Assembly: GCA_963830725.1 (NCBI GenBank) | Contig: CAWHNO010000004.1 | Coordinates: forward strand, 1-64,000 | Length of the DNA: 64,000 bases | DNA from: DASSUW01 sp963830725 | Lineage (GTDB): Bacteria > Actinomycetota > Thermoleophilia > Solirubrobacterales > Solirubrobacteraceae | Reading direction: 5' to 3' | Part shown: piece by piece, positions 16,617 to 25,323 of the stretch | Numbering within the stretch: the stretch's first letter is position 1 | How the letters are laid out: each line of letters opens with the position of its first letter | Program-made: the position numbers and the translations under genes | Notes under the pieces: generated by a model | The model's input: only the letters and a program-made list of their open reading frames with translations | Databases searched by the model: none | What the model was told of the DNA's origin: nothing

Positions 16617-17952
16617 ATGGCGACGATTACCGACAGTACGGCGACCGATCCGGCGTTCGTCGTCGAGCGCTTCGCGGCGTCCGGCGACCGCGTGGAGGTC
16701 GTCGGCCACTGGCACGGCGTCCGCGGGCGGCGCTTCGTTCGCCCGGTGCTGTGGCTCCATCAGGGCGAGCATCGCCGCCGGCTGGTGGCCGTGCTCGACC
16801 ACAAGCCCTGGGCCGCCGACGACGGCGAGCCGTGGACGGCGGCCTTCAAGTGGGACGGCGGCAAGCTCGACGCCGAGCGAGCCGAGCTGGAGGTCGGCCG
16901 CGAGCTGGTCGTCGACCTGCCTCTGCCCGGCGGCGCCGCTCCCAAGCCCCGGCCGGCCAAGCCGCGCCCGCCGACCGAGCTCGAACGCGTGCGCGAGCAG
17001 CTGCTGAGCGCGACCAAGGAGCGCCGCGAGCTCGAGGCCGCGCTCGACGCCGCGACCGTGCGGGCCGACGAGCTGACCCGCGTCCGCGACGAGCGCGACC
17101 GCGCCCGCGAGGACGCCGAGCGCGCCCGCGCCGACGGCGAACGGCTCGTCAACGACGAGTACCGCCAGCGCGAGCGTGCTCTGGAGGCCGCCGAGCAGGC
17201 GATCGCGCGTGCCCGCGAGGCGGAGGAGGCGCGGCGACTGGCCGAGCGCCAGCTCACGGCCGCGCGCGCCGCCCACGCGGAGCTGGAGAGCCGCCTCGCC
17301 GCGCTCGAGGCGGAGCACACGGAGCGAGTCGCCGCGCTCGAGACCGAGCACACGGAGCGGGTCGCTGTGCTCGAGACTGAACTGGCCGAGTCGAACGCGG
17401 CCAACGAGGCCGGCTCAGCCGACGCTGACGAGCTGGCCAGCGGCGCTCGAGGAGCGTGACCGGCTGCGCGCCGAGGCGGGCGAGGCTCGTGCGGCGCTGG
17501 CCGCCGCGGACGAGGAGCGTGAGGGCTTGCGCGCCGAGGCCCGTGCGGCGCTCGTCGCCGCCACCGAGGAGCGCGACCGGCTGCGCGCCGAGCTGGTCGC
17601 GGCGAACGAGGCCCGTCAGGCGGGCGGCGAGAGCAAGCGGCTCGAGCGCGAGCTGGCCGGCGCCTGGGCCGAGCGCGATCAGCTCGCGAGCGAGCTGATC
17701 GCGGCGCGGGCGGGCCGGGAGCGCGTGGAGGCCGAGCTCGTGGCCGCGCGCGGCGATCGCAAGCGGCTCGAGCGCGAGCTGTCGGAGCTGAGCGAGGCGC
17801 CGCGCCGACGGCCCCGCCGGCTCGCGCGCACGGAGGAGAGCCGCCTCGCGCCGCCCTCCGGTCACGCGCTGTGGGCGGTGCGCGTCGTGGCGCTGGGGCT
17901 GGTCGCGATCCTGCTGGGCGCGATCGCGCTGGGCCTCGCCGGCGTCCTCTAA
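16617..17952 (+). CDS. tail-anchored coiled-coil protein, paralogue A (frameshift near 17440)
   Basis: Residues 1-105 form a compact beta-rich domain (FVVERFAASGDRVEVVGHWH, RRRLVAVLDHKPWAAD, LEVGRELVVDLPLP). A charged heptad-type coiled coil of about 300 residues follows (RERALEAAEQAIARAREAEE, repeated ERDRLRAE units). It ends with a single hydrophobic helix (VVALGLVAILLGAIALGLAGV), so it is probably membrane-anchored with its bulk in the cytoplasm. One extra A near 17440 breaks the frame; removing it joins DELA to AALEERDRLRAE and the gene runs to TAA at 17952. The gene at 24021 has the same three-part design. No known family is recognised. Confidence 0.75.
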
Positions 17953-18110
17953 CGCTTGGCCTGGCGCTCGAAATTCTCGCGCCGCTCGGCCATGACCTGA
18001 GCGACCGCGAAGATGAGCAGCCCGGTGACGAGCGCGGGGAAGATCACGCCGAACACCGCGATCAGGGCGATCGAGGCCTTCCAGGCGTCGCTGAGCGCGA
18101 TCAGGTCCAT
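17949..18110 (-). CDS. 53-residue single-span membrane protein
   Basis: It reads MDLIALSDAWKASIALIAVF and continues GVIFPALVTGLLIFAVAQVM, ending AERRENFERQAKR. This gives one hydrophobic helix followed by a charged amphipathic tail. Nearly every codon ends in G or C, which supports a real gene. The stop overlaps the stop of the convergent coiled-coil gene. A TAGACT box lies 8 nt before its ATG. The DNA ligase gene ends 19 bp upstream on the same strand. Confidence 0.6.
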   Translation of the reverse strand: MDLIALSDAWKASIALIAVFGVIFPALVTGLLIFAVAQVMAERRENFERQAKR

Positions 18111-18118
18111 GGCGCCGC

Positions 18119-18124
18119 AGTCTA
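18119..18124 (-). promoter_or_regulatory. -10 box TAGACT of the 53-residue membrane protein gene
   Basis: TAGACT sits 8 nt before the ATG at 18110, consistent with leaderless expression separate from the ligase gene. Confidence 0.5.
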
Positions 18125-18129
18125 CGCCG

Positions 18130-19622
18130 TCAGTTCGCGGCAGCGTGGATCGCCAGCACGGCGTCGAGCGTGTCGGCTTCCGCGGCCCGCTTGTCCGGCC
18201 GGTGGCGCAGCACGCGAGCGAACCGCAGCGCGACGCCGCCCGGATAGCGCGTGCTGGCCTGCACGCCGTCGAACGCGATCTCGACCACCAGCTCCGGCCT
18301 CACGTGCACGACGTGGCCCTCGCGGGCGACCTCGAGGCCGAGCAGGTGCTCGGTCTGCCACGCCAGCATCGCGTCGGTGAGGCCCTTGAAGGTCTTGCCG
18401 AGCATCACGAAGCCGTCGCCCTGGCGCGCGCCGAGGTGGAGGTTGCTCAGCGTGCCGCGCCGCCTGCCGTGGCCCCACTCGACCGCGAGCACGACGAGGT
18501 CGAGCGTGTGGCGCGGCTTGACCTTCAGCCAGCCGGCGCCGCGACGGCCGGCGGCGTAGGGCGCCTCGAGCGACTTCACGATCACGCCCTCGTGCCCGCG
18601 CGCGATCGCTTCGTCGAGCACCGCGCGCGCCGAGGCGGCGTCCGCGGCCAGCACGCGCGGGATGCGCGCCTCCTCCGGAACGAGCTCCTCGAGCGCCGCG
18701 AAGCGCTCGGCGCCGGGGTGGTCGATCAGATCCTCGCCGCCGGCGTGCAGCACGTCGAAGAACAGTGCCGTGAGGCGGCCGGCGCCGACGCGGCTGGCCG
18801 TCACCTGGAACGGCTCGGGCCGCCCGTCGGCGCGCAGGGCGATCGCCTCGCCGTCGAGCACGACCGCGTCGGCCGGCAGCGCGAGCGCCGCCGCGGCGAC
18901 CTCCGGCACGCGCGCGGTGATGTCGTCGAGCGAGCGGGTGAAGACGCGGACCTCGTCGCCGCGGCGATGGACCTGCACGCGGATGCCGTCGAGCTTGAAC
19001 TCCACGGCGGCAGGGCTGATCCGCTCGAGCGCCAGGTCGAGGTCGTCGCCCGGCGCGGCGAGCATCGGCTGGATCGGCCGCAGCAGCTCGAGTGAGATCG
19101 CCCGCAGCCCCGCCGCGCCCTCCGCGAGCGCGATCGCGGCAACCGCCCCGAGATCGCCGCGCAGCATCAGCGCCCGCTGGACGTCGGATTTCGGCAGGTC
19201 CGCCGCCTTGGCCACCGCGTCGGTCATGACGCCGGCCAGCGCGCCCTGGCCGATGTCGCCGAGCAGCAGGGCGGTCAGGAACCGCTGCTCGTCCTCGGTC
19301 CCGCGCGCGACAGCTCGCGCACCGCGTCGCGGCGGGCCGTCTGCGAGCCGGCGCCGCTGAGCGCGCCGACACGGCTGAACGTCTCCTCGACGTGCGCCAC
19401 GGTGAGCGACGGCTCCGCGGCCGCCGGCGGCGCGTCGCGCAGCGTGGCCCACCCGACGCCGATCTGCCGCTGGGTGAGCTCACCCGACAGCCACGCGACG
19501 GCGGCCGGCGTCTCGGCGGGCTCGAGCCGGCGCAGCAGCGCCGCCAGCGCCTCGACCTTGCCGCCTCGCGCCGACGTGGCACGGACGGCGGCCGACGCCT
19601 CGACGACCTCGCGCAGCAGCAT
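18130..19622 (-). CDS. ATP-dependent DNA ligase (frameshift near 19300)
   Basis: The protein has about 495 residues after frame correction. The N-terminal helical domain (VEALAALLRRLEPAETPAAV, WLSGELTQRQIGVGWATL) is followed by the nucleotidyl-transferase core. This includes motif I EFKLDGIRVQVHR with the lysine that takes AMP, and motifs LDGEAIAL, LFFDVLH, HEGVIVKSLEAPY and WLKVKPRHTLD. The C-terminal OB fold (VEIAFDGVQASTRYPGGVAL) is complete. This is the archaeal/actinobacterial LigB-like type, a secondary ligase beside NAD-dependent LigA, usually linked to repair. Near 19300 one base is missing or two are extra, splitting the chain after VRELSRA. Confidence 0.88.
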
Positions 19623-19626
19623 GCTC

Positions 19627-20400
19627 CTACGGCTGCCGCAGCAGCCGCCCCTCCATCCCGCCCGCGACCGTGATGACCTGACCGGTCACGTGTCCCGCCG
19701 CGCGCGGCGAGCACAGGAAGACGATCGACCGCGCGACGTCCTCCGCCGTCGCGACCTTTCGCAGCGGCATCGTGGCCGTCACCCGGGCGATCGCCTCCTC
19801 GGTCAGCTCGCCCTCGGTCATCGGCGTCACCGTCCAGCCCGGCGCGACGACATTCACCCGCGCGAGCGGGGCGGCACGCACCACCTCGTTCTTGAGCGAG
19901 AGCAGCAGGCCGTGCGCGATCCCGGCCTTGGCGGCCGAGTAGTCGGCGTGGCCGGCCTCGCCGAACAGCCCGGACGTCGACGCCACGAGCACGAGCGAGC
20001 CCGCGCCGGTCGCCTCGACGTGGCGCAGGTAGGAGCGGGCGGTGAGGAAGGTCGCCGTCAGGTTGGCGTCGAGCGTCGCCCGCCAGCGTTCGAGGCTCAT
20101 CGCCGCCACCGGCACGTCCTCGGGGTCCCAGGTGCCGGCGTTGGCGACGCAGGCATCGAGGCGGCCGAGCGCCTCCACGGCGTTCGGGACGAGGGCATCG
20201 GCGGACGCCTCGTCCCGCAGGTCGGCCTGCAGCGCGACGCCGCCGACCTGCGCCGCGAGCGCCTCGGCCGCCGCCGCGTTCGAGTGGTAGTGGACGCCGA
20301 CGCGCGCCCCCTCGGCGGCGAGCGCCCGCGCCGTGGCCGCGCCGATGCCGCCGGACGCGCCGGTGACCAGCACGGCGCTGCCTTCGAGTCCGAGCTCCAT
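19627..20400 (-). CDS. short-chain dehydrogenase/reductase (FabG-like)
   Basis: The 257-residue SDR has cofactor motif TGASGGIGAATARAL near residue 15, the NAG motif (ACVANAGTWD), and the catalytic Ser-Tyr-Lys set in VLVASTSG and YSAAKAG. A C-terminal TGQVITVAGGM is the FabG-like end. The basic/HYHSN segment after strand 2 favours NADP(H). The substrate is unknown. It ends 4 bp before the ligase start, so both are probably co-transcribed. Element copy 3 lies 37 bp upstream of the start. Confidence 0.9.
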   Translation of the reverse strand: MELGLEGSAVLVTGASGGIGAATARALAAEGARVGVHYHSNAAAAEALAAQVGGVALQADLRDEASADALVPNAVEALGRLDACVANAGTWDPEDVPVAAMSLERWRATLDANLTATFLTARSYLRHVEATGAGSLVLVASTSGLFGEAGHADYSAAKAGIAHGLLLSLKNEVVRAAPLARVNVVAPGWTVTPMTEGELTEEAIARVTATMPLRKVATAEDVARSIVFLCSPRAAGHVTGQVITVAGGMEGRLLRQP

Positions 20401-20437
20401 GGGCGGGAACTCTTGCACCGGCGAACGTCGCGCCCTG

Positions 20438-20584
20438 ACGAACTTCGGGCATTGAGGGAGGCGGGATCGACCGCGGCCTCGGGTCGATGGCGCCTTGACC
20501 GGACATATGCCGGTCAAGGCGCCATGCGCTTCGCGGACGAGCCGCTCCGCCCGCTCCGCCGCCCCTCACCCAGCCGAAGTTCGT
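20438..20584. repeat. palindromic intergenic element, copy 3 (inverted orientation)
   Basis: Ends carry ACGAACTTCGG and its inverted match CCGAAGTTCGT. The central hairpin at 20489-20523 has perfect 14-bp arms (GGCGCCTTGACCGG and its complement) around loop ACATATG. This loop is the exact reverse complement of the copy 2 loop, so the element sits in the opposite direction. It lies between the divergent SDR and DMT genes. Confidence 0.9.
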
Positions 20585-20588
20585 GTCC

Positions 20589-20618
20589 TTGACATGGATT
20601 GAGGAATTGTGGAACAAT
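20589..20618 (+). promoter_or_regulatory. promoter with FadR/GntR-type operator upstream of the DMT gene
   Basis: A consensus -35 TTGACA is at 20589-20594. At 20606-20618 is the palindrome ATTGT-GGA-ACAAT, which fits the TNGTNNNACNA operator pattern known for FadR-subfamily GntR regulators. It covers the place where the -10 should be, so binding would repress. The regulator is probably the GntR protein encoded at 21529. Confidence 0.55.
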
Positions 20619-20627
20619 CGGCGAACG

Positions 20628-21521
20628 ATGCCGACCGCCCGCATGCAGGTCCTCCTCGCCGCCCTCTGCTTCGCCACCACCGGCACCGCCCAGGCGCTCG
20701 GCCCCTCGGGCGCCGACCCGGTCGGCGTCGGCGCCGCCCGGATCCTGGTCGGCGGCGTGCTGCTCGTCGCCGTCGCCCTCACCGGCCGCGGCGCGTTCCG
20801 AGGCGCGCGCTGGGCGCCAAGGCCCGTCCTCGCCGCCGTCACGGCCGTCGCCGCGTACCAGCTCGCGTTCTTCGCCGCCGTCGCCGACACCGGGGTCGCC
20901 GTCGGCACGATCGTGGCGCTCGGCTCGGCGCCGACGCTCGCCGGCCTCTTCGAGTGGCTGCTCGACCGCCGCCGGCCCGAGCCCCGCTGGGTCGTCGCCA
21001 CCGCGCTCGCCTGCGTCGGGGTGGCGCTGCTCGCGCTCGCCGGCGGCGACGCCAGCGTCTCGCCGCCCGGCATCGCGCTGGCCGTCCTGGCGGGCGCGTC
21101 GTACGCGGTCTACACGCTCGCGGCCAAGCGCCTGCTGACCGCCGGGCATGCCCCCGAGGCCGTGATGGCCGCGGCGTTCGGCCTCGCGGCGGTCGTGCTG
21201 CTGCCCGCGCTCCTGCTCAGCGAGCCGGGCTGGCTGCTGCACGCGGACGGGATCGCGCTCGCGCTGTTCCTCGGCGTGATTCCGACGGCGCTCGCCTACG
21301 TGCTGTTCGCGCGCGGCCTGAAGCGGCTCAGCGCGTCCGAGACCGCCACGCTCACGCTGGCGGAGCCCTTGACCGCCGGCGTGCTCGGCGCGGTCGTGCT
21401 CGCCGAGCCGATGACCACGACCTCGGCCGCCGGCGCCGGACTCGTGCTGGCCGGCCTGCTCGCGCTCGGCGTGCGCCTGCCCGCCCCGGCGCTTGCATCG
21501 GCCGAGCGCGCCACGGCATGA
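20628..21521 (+). CDS. DMT-superfamily (EamA) transporter
   Basis: The 297-residue protein has ten predicted helices in two EamA repeats. The first begins VLLAALCFATTGTAQALG, the second GIALAVLAGASYAVYTLAAK. The usual motifs SAPTLAGLFEWLL and SASETATLTLAEPLTAGVLG end each repeat. Such proteins export amino acids, nucleobases or other metabolites, and the substrate is open. The ATG at 20628 follows a TTGACA promoter with a GntR-type operator. The GntR gene starts 7 bp after the stop, suggesting an autoregulated operon. Confidence 0.9.
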   Translation: MPTARMQVLLAALCFATTGTAQALGPSGADPVGVGAARILVGGVLLVAVALTGRGAFRGARWAPRPVLAAVTAVAAYQLAFFAAVADTGVAVGTIVALGSAPTLAGLFEWLLDRRRPEPRWVVATALACVGVALLALAGGDASVSPPGIALAVLAGASYAVYTLAAKRLLTAGHAPEAVMAAAFGLAAVVLLPALLLSEPGWLLHADGIALALFLGVIPTALAYVLFARGLKRLSASETATLTLAEPLTAGVLGAVVLAEPMTTTSAAGAGLVLAGLLALGVRLPAPALASAERATA

Positions 21522-21528
21522 TGCCCCG

Positions 21529-22170
21529 ATGGCCGCGCCGCGCGAGCTCCACCGCACCTCGACCGTCGACGCGCTCGCCGATGCGCTGAGGCGGGAGATC
21601 CTCGACGGCGAGCTTCCCGCAGGCTCCCGGCTGCGCGAGCGCGAGCTGTGCGAGGCGTACGGGGTCGCGCGGCACTCGCTGCGCGCCGCGCTGCGCACGC
21701 TCGCCGCGGACGGGCTCGTGCGGATCGAACCGCACCGGGGCGCCCGTGTCGCGCAGCTGAGCGGCGATGACGTTCGCTGGCTCTACGAGCTGCGGGCGGC
21801 ACTCGAGCTCGAGGCCGCCCACCTCGCGCTCGAGCGCAACGGCGGGCGGCTGCCGGCGAACGTGCACGACGCGCTCGCACGCCTCGAGGCCGCATGTGAC
21901 GGCGACGACCCCCCGTGGAGCGCGATCAACGAGGCCCACGCCGACCTGCATCAGGCGATCGTGGCCGCCGCGGGCAGCCCACGCATCGCCGCCGCGCACG
22001 CGGCCCTGAGCGGCGAGATGCGGCTGTTCCTGCTCGCGCTCAGGCCGCACGTGGAGCCCGCCGAGCTCGCCGCCGACCATGCCGCGCTCGTGCGCGGGCT
22101 GGAGCGCGACGGCCCGTCCGTGCTGCGCGAGCATCTGCGCGCCGCGGCGTCGACGCTGGTGGAGCCATGA
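21529..22170 (+). CDS. GntR-family regulator, FadR/FCD subfamily
   Basis: The 213-residue regulator has an N-terminal winged helix (ADALRREILDGELPAGSRLR, LCEAYGVARHSLRAALRTLA) and a C-terminal all-helical FCD domain. That domain has Asp/His positions in YELRAALELEAAHLALE, HADLHQAIVAAAGSPR and LAADHAALVRGLE, which in this family bind a metal and an organic acid. The gene lies in an operon with the DMT transporter and the Vps62-like gene, joined to the latter by ATGA. The ATTGTGGAACAAT palindrome upstream of the DMT gene is its likely site. Confidence 0.92.
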   Translation: MAAPRELHRTSTVDALADALRREILDGELPAGSRLRERELCEAYGVARHSLRAALRTLAADGLVRIEPHRGARVAQLSGDDVRWLYELRAALELEAAHLALERNGGRLPANVHDALARLEAACDGDDPPWSAINEAHADLHQAIVAAAGSPRIAAAHAALSGEMRLFLLALRPHVEPAELAADHAALVRGLERDGPSVLREHLRAAASTLVEP

Positions 22171-23276
22171 GCCCGCTCGACCCGCGGCTCGACCGCCACA
22201 AGCCCGCCCTCGTCTACGACCCGCAGGAGGCCTACCGCGCGATGTCGGCGGCCTCGATCACCGACCACCGCGGCAACGCGCTCAAGCGCGAGAACGGCGC
22301 CGTCGTCGCGCGCGCCGGCTCCGGGCTGTCGCTCGGTCTGCTCGCGACCTACGACGTCGAGGACGGCGACCGCATCGACGAGGCCGGCGACCACCTCACC
22401 GCCAGCCGCCGCTTCCAGGGCGACGCCGCCTACCACGAGCGCGTGTACGGGCGGGTGAAGGAGGACGGCGGGAGGACCTGGCTCCAGTACTGGCTCTGGT
22501 CCTACTACAACCCGAAGCACCTGCTCGGCTTCGGCAAGCACGAGGGCGACTGGGAGGTCGTGCAGATCGGCCTCGACGGCGAGACGCCCGACGTGCTCAC
22601 CTACTCTCAGCACGCGAACGCCGAGGCGCGCGACTGGGACAAGGCGCGCCGCCAGGGGGAGCACCCGATCGTGTACGTCGCGCCGCTCTCGCACGCCTGT
22701 TACTTCGAGCCGGGCGCGCACCCGTACGTGTTCGGCGTCGACAACCCCGACGACTCGCTGGCGCCGGTGCTGCCGACGGTCGAGGAGTTCGGCGCGTGGT
22801 CGCGCTGGACCGGCCGCTGGGGCGCGTCGCGCGGCGTCGGCGGCGGCAGGTTCGGCGGCCGGAGCCCCGCCAGCCCCGGGCGGCAGGGCGCGAAGTGGGA
22901 CAAACCTGCCACCTGGCACGGGCGCGCCAAGGCCGCGACGCCACTGCGCCAGAGCCGCCGCCTCGTGCGGGAGCTCGGCAAGGCGACCTATCCCAAGCTG
23001 ACGGACGTCGAGGCGCGGCGCGAGGGCGACCGCGTGCTGGTCGACTACGCGCTCGATCCCGCCCCGCAGCGGCGCGCCTCCAGGCTCCTGGTCACGCTCC
23101 ATCGCGCGGACGAGGACGAGCTCGTGCTCGCGAGCTCGCCCGAGCGGGTGTCGGGTCCCGAGGGGACCGTCGAGGTCCAGGTGCCGGCGGGCGTGGAGGG
23201 CGACCTCATCGTTCGCGCGTCGGCGTACAACGCGCTGCGCCAGCGCAGCGACCCGGAGCAGACGAGCGTCGACTGA
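22167..23276 (+). CDS. Vps62/DUF946-like protein
   Basis: The 369-residue protein is soluble by prediction. Residues 95-190 contain WLQYWLWSYYNPKHLLGFGK, HEGDWEVVQIGLD and YVAPLSHACYFEPGAHP, which resemble the HEGDWE core of Vps62-related proteins. A long basic linker (residues 225-275) separates it from a C-terminal beta-rich part (RLLVTLHRADEDELVLASSP). The role is unknown in bacteria. The start overlaps the GntR stop (ATGA) with GGTGGAG upstream, so it is co-translated with the regulator. A strong hairpin follows at 23286-23325. Confidence 0.6.
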   Translation: MSPLDPRLDRHKPALVYDPQEAYRAMSAASITDHRGNALKRENGAVVARAGSGLSLGLLATYDVEDGDRIDEAGDHLTASRRFQGDAAYHERVYGRVKEDGGRTWLQYWLWSYYNPKHLLGFGKHEGDWEVVQIGLDGETPDVLTYSQHANAEARDWDKARRQGEHPIVYVAPLSHACYFEPGAHPYVFGVDNPDDSLAPVLPTVEEFGAWSRWTGRWGASRGVGGGRFGGRSPASPGRQGAKWDKPATWHGRAKAATPLRQSRRLVRELGKATYPKLTDVEARREGDRVLVDYALDPAPQRRASRLLVTLHRADEDELVLASSPERVSGPEGTVEVQVPAGVEGDLIVRASAYNALRQRSDPEQTSVD

Positions 23277-23285
23277 GAGGGCACC

Positions 23286-23325
23286 CGACCGGGCGGAGGG
23301 CCGGGACCGGCCGTCCGCCCGGTCG
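23286..23325 (+). terminator. strong GC-rich hairpin after the GntR operon
   Basis: Perfect 12-bp arms CGACCGGGCGGA (23286-23297) and TCCGCCCGGTCG (23314-23325), with an inner GGCCGGGACCGGCC. There is no T-tract, so termination would rely on the hairpin or Rho. Confidence 0.5.
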
Positions 23326-23520
23326 AGAGGAGGAGGGAGACGTCCCGGGGGATGGACGCCCACGTCCTGACTCCCCGTCATCATCGCCGGGTAACCGGGG
23401 GAGGTCAGCGTCGGAACGCCGCCCCGGATTCCGGGTCACCACGGTGACCGAAATCCGGCTGGCGCCATCCGACTGGCACGCTTGCGATGCTTTGTGGCCC
23501 GACCACAGGGGGGAAGCTGA

Positions 23521-24021
23521 ATGACGCGGAGATTCGAAGTCGGGCCCATCCTGGTCGCGCTCGGAGCGATCTTGCTGCTGGTGAGCCTGTTCCTCGACTG
23601 GTACGGCCCGCTGACCGCCTGGGAGGCGTTCGAGGTCGTGGAGGTGCTGCTCGCCGCGCTGGCGGTCGCGGCGCTCGTCGTCGCCGCCGGGCAGCTGGTG
23701 CCCGATCTCGAGCTCGGTGACCGCCGGTGGCTGCCGGCGATCGTCGTCGCCGCGGCGGTGCTCGTCGCGGCCGCGCTCGTCGATCCGCCGCCCGCCGCCG
23801 GCGCCGAAGGGCTCGAGCAGGGCGCCTGGCTGGCATTCGCGGCGGTGCTGGTCATGCTGGCCGGCGCCGTGCTGAGCGTCGGCCGGATCTCGTTCGCGAT
23901 CGCGGTCGAGGGCCGCGAGGTGCGTGAGCGGGTCGCCGTGCTCGACCACCGGCAGGACACGACGGAGGCGACGGCGGCCGAGCCCGCCGCAGACGAGCCG
24001 GCGAGGCGAGCGGAGGGCTGA
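23521..24021 (+). CDS. four-helix membrane protein
   Basis: The 166-residue protein has four hydrophobic helices: residues 8-24, 37-56, 69-84 and 100-122. The short loops include FLDWYGPLTAWEAFE. A charged cytoplasmic tail ends DEPARRAEG. GGGGGGAAG lies 4 nt before the ATG. No family is recognised. Its last base is shared with the start of the coiled-coil gene (TGATG), so the two are co-translated and may act together at the membrane. Confidence 0.65.
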   Translation: MTRRFEVGPILVALGAILLLVSLFLDWYGPLTAWEAFEVVEVLLAALAVAALVVAAGQLVPDLELGDRRWLPAIVVAAAVLVAAALVDPPPAAGAEGLEQGAWLAFAAVLVMLAGAVLSVGRISFAIAVEGREVRERVAVLDHRQDTTEATAAEPAADEPARRAEG

Positions 24022-25268
24022 TGCCCGAGGCAGAGGTCGCCTTCGAGCTCGAGCGCTTCGGCTGGAGCGAGCCCGGGCGGCTCGAGGTGGTGGGCCGCTG
24101 GAGCGGGCTTCAGGGCCGGCGCCTCGGCCGGCCGGTGCTCACGGTCGAGGCGGGCGACCGGCGGCGCCGGCTCATCGCCCTGCCCGACGGACAGCCCGCA
24201 GGCTCCGGCAAGTGGCGGGCGACGTTCGCGTGCGACGACGATCCCGCGGCGATCACCGCCGTCGTGCTCGAGGTCGGCCGCCGTCTCGTCGTCGACCTGC
24301 CGCCGCCTCGCAGGCGGGCCCGCGCGAAGGCCGACCCGTCGCTCGAACGCCTGCACGATGAGCGCCTCCGCCGCGAGGAGGCCGAGGCGACGCTGGCCGA
24401 GCGCGACGCGGAGCTCGTGAGCCTGCGCGATGAGGCCGACGCGGCGCTGGCCGACCGCGAGGCGGACGTCGAGCGCCTCACCGCCGAGCTGACGGTGGCG
24501 CGCGAGTCGCTGACCGGGGCGGAGCAGGAGCGCGAGCGGCTCGCCGCCGAGCTCGAGCGCGTGACGGCCGACCTCGCGATCCGCGGCGAGGAGCTCGCGG
24601 CCGCCCGCGAGCAGCTCAAGACGGCCGCCGTCGAGGCCGAGGAGCGGCTCGCGGCCGAGCGCGCCGCCGCCACCGAGGTGCGCGAGAAGCTGGCAACCGC
24701 GCGCGAGGCGGCCGAGAGCACGATCACCGCCGAGGCGCAGGAGACCGAGCGGCTGCGCGCCGAGCTCGAGGCCGCCCGCGAGGAGACCGAGCGCACGGTC
24801 AGCGAGGAGCGGGCCGAGACGGCGCGGCTGCGCGAGGAGCTGGCCACGCAGTCGGGCGAGGCGAACGGTGACGAGGCCGAGGCGGCCGCCAAGCGCATGT
24901 ACGAGCGGATCGCCCGCGAGCTCGAACGCGAGCGCGCCGCGGCGCGCCACCTGCGCCGCGAGCTCGACGCCGTGCAGGCCCAGACCGCCGAGCATCGCCG
25001 CGCCACCTCGTCGGCGGCCGCCAACGGCGTGACCGACGACGTCCCGGCGGCGGCCACGCCGGCGGGACGGCTCGTGGCCTCGCGGCGCACCGAGGTCGGC
25101 CGCGCCGCGGCGCAGCACCGCGCCGAGGCCGCGCGCGCGGCCGCCGCCCAGCGCGTCCCGCACGCGCACCGGTCGCCGCTCGCGGTCTGGGGAGTGCGGC
25201 TCGCGGCGCTGGTGTTCGTCGCGGCGCTGCTCGTCGCCGGCCTGCTCATCGTGAGCTGGGTGACCTGA
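24021..25268 (+). CDS. tail-anchored coiled-coil protein, paralogue B
   Basis: The 415-residue protein has the same three parts as the gene at 16617. The N-terminal beta-rich domain (FELERFGWSEPGRLEVVGRW, RRRRLIALPDGQPAG, VLEVGRRLVVDLPPP) aligns with VVERF...EVVGHWHG...LEVGRELVVDLPLP of paralogue A. A coiled coil follows (about residues 110-325, many RLRAELEAAREE-type heptads). A C-terminal helix LAALVFVAALLVAGLLIVS anchors the end. It is intact, showing that the design is real. It is co-translated with a four-helix membrane protein. The function is unknown; the architecture suggests a scaffold or envelope-linked protein. Confidence 0.75.
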   Translation: MPEAEVAFELERFGWSEPGRLEVVGRWSGLQGRRLGRPVLTVEAGDRRRRLIALPDGQPAGSGKWRATFACDDDPAAITAVVLEVGRRLVVDLPPPRRRARAKADPSLERLHDERLRREEAEATLAERDAELVSLRDEADAALADREADVERLTAELTVARESLTGAEQERERLAAELERVTADLAIRGEELAAAREQLKTAAVEAEERLAAERAAATEVREKLATAREAAESTITAEAQETERLRAELEAAREETERTVSEERAETARLREELATQSGEANGDEAEAAAKRMYERIARELERERAAARHLRRELDAVQAQTAEHRRATSSAAANGVTDDVPAAATPAGRLVASRRTEVGRAAAQHRAEAARAAAAQRVPHAHRSPLAVWGVRLAALVFVAALLVAGLLIVSWVT

Positions 25269-25323
25269 CTCTGCGGCCCGCCGACGAGGCCGCAGCCGCG
25301 TACCCGCCGGTCGCGGGCGGGCC

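Noticed and set aside
17050..17800. Tandem repeats or CRISPR-like pattern
   Set aside because: Repeats are in-frame coiled-coil codons of a protein gene; no CRISPR array or cas gene is present in the window.
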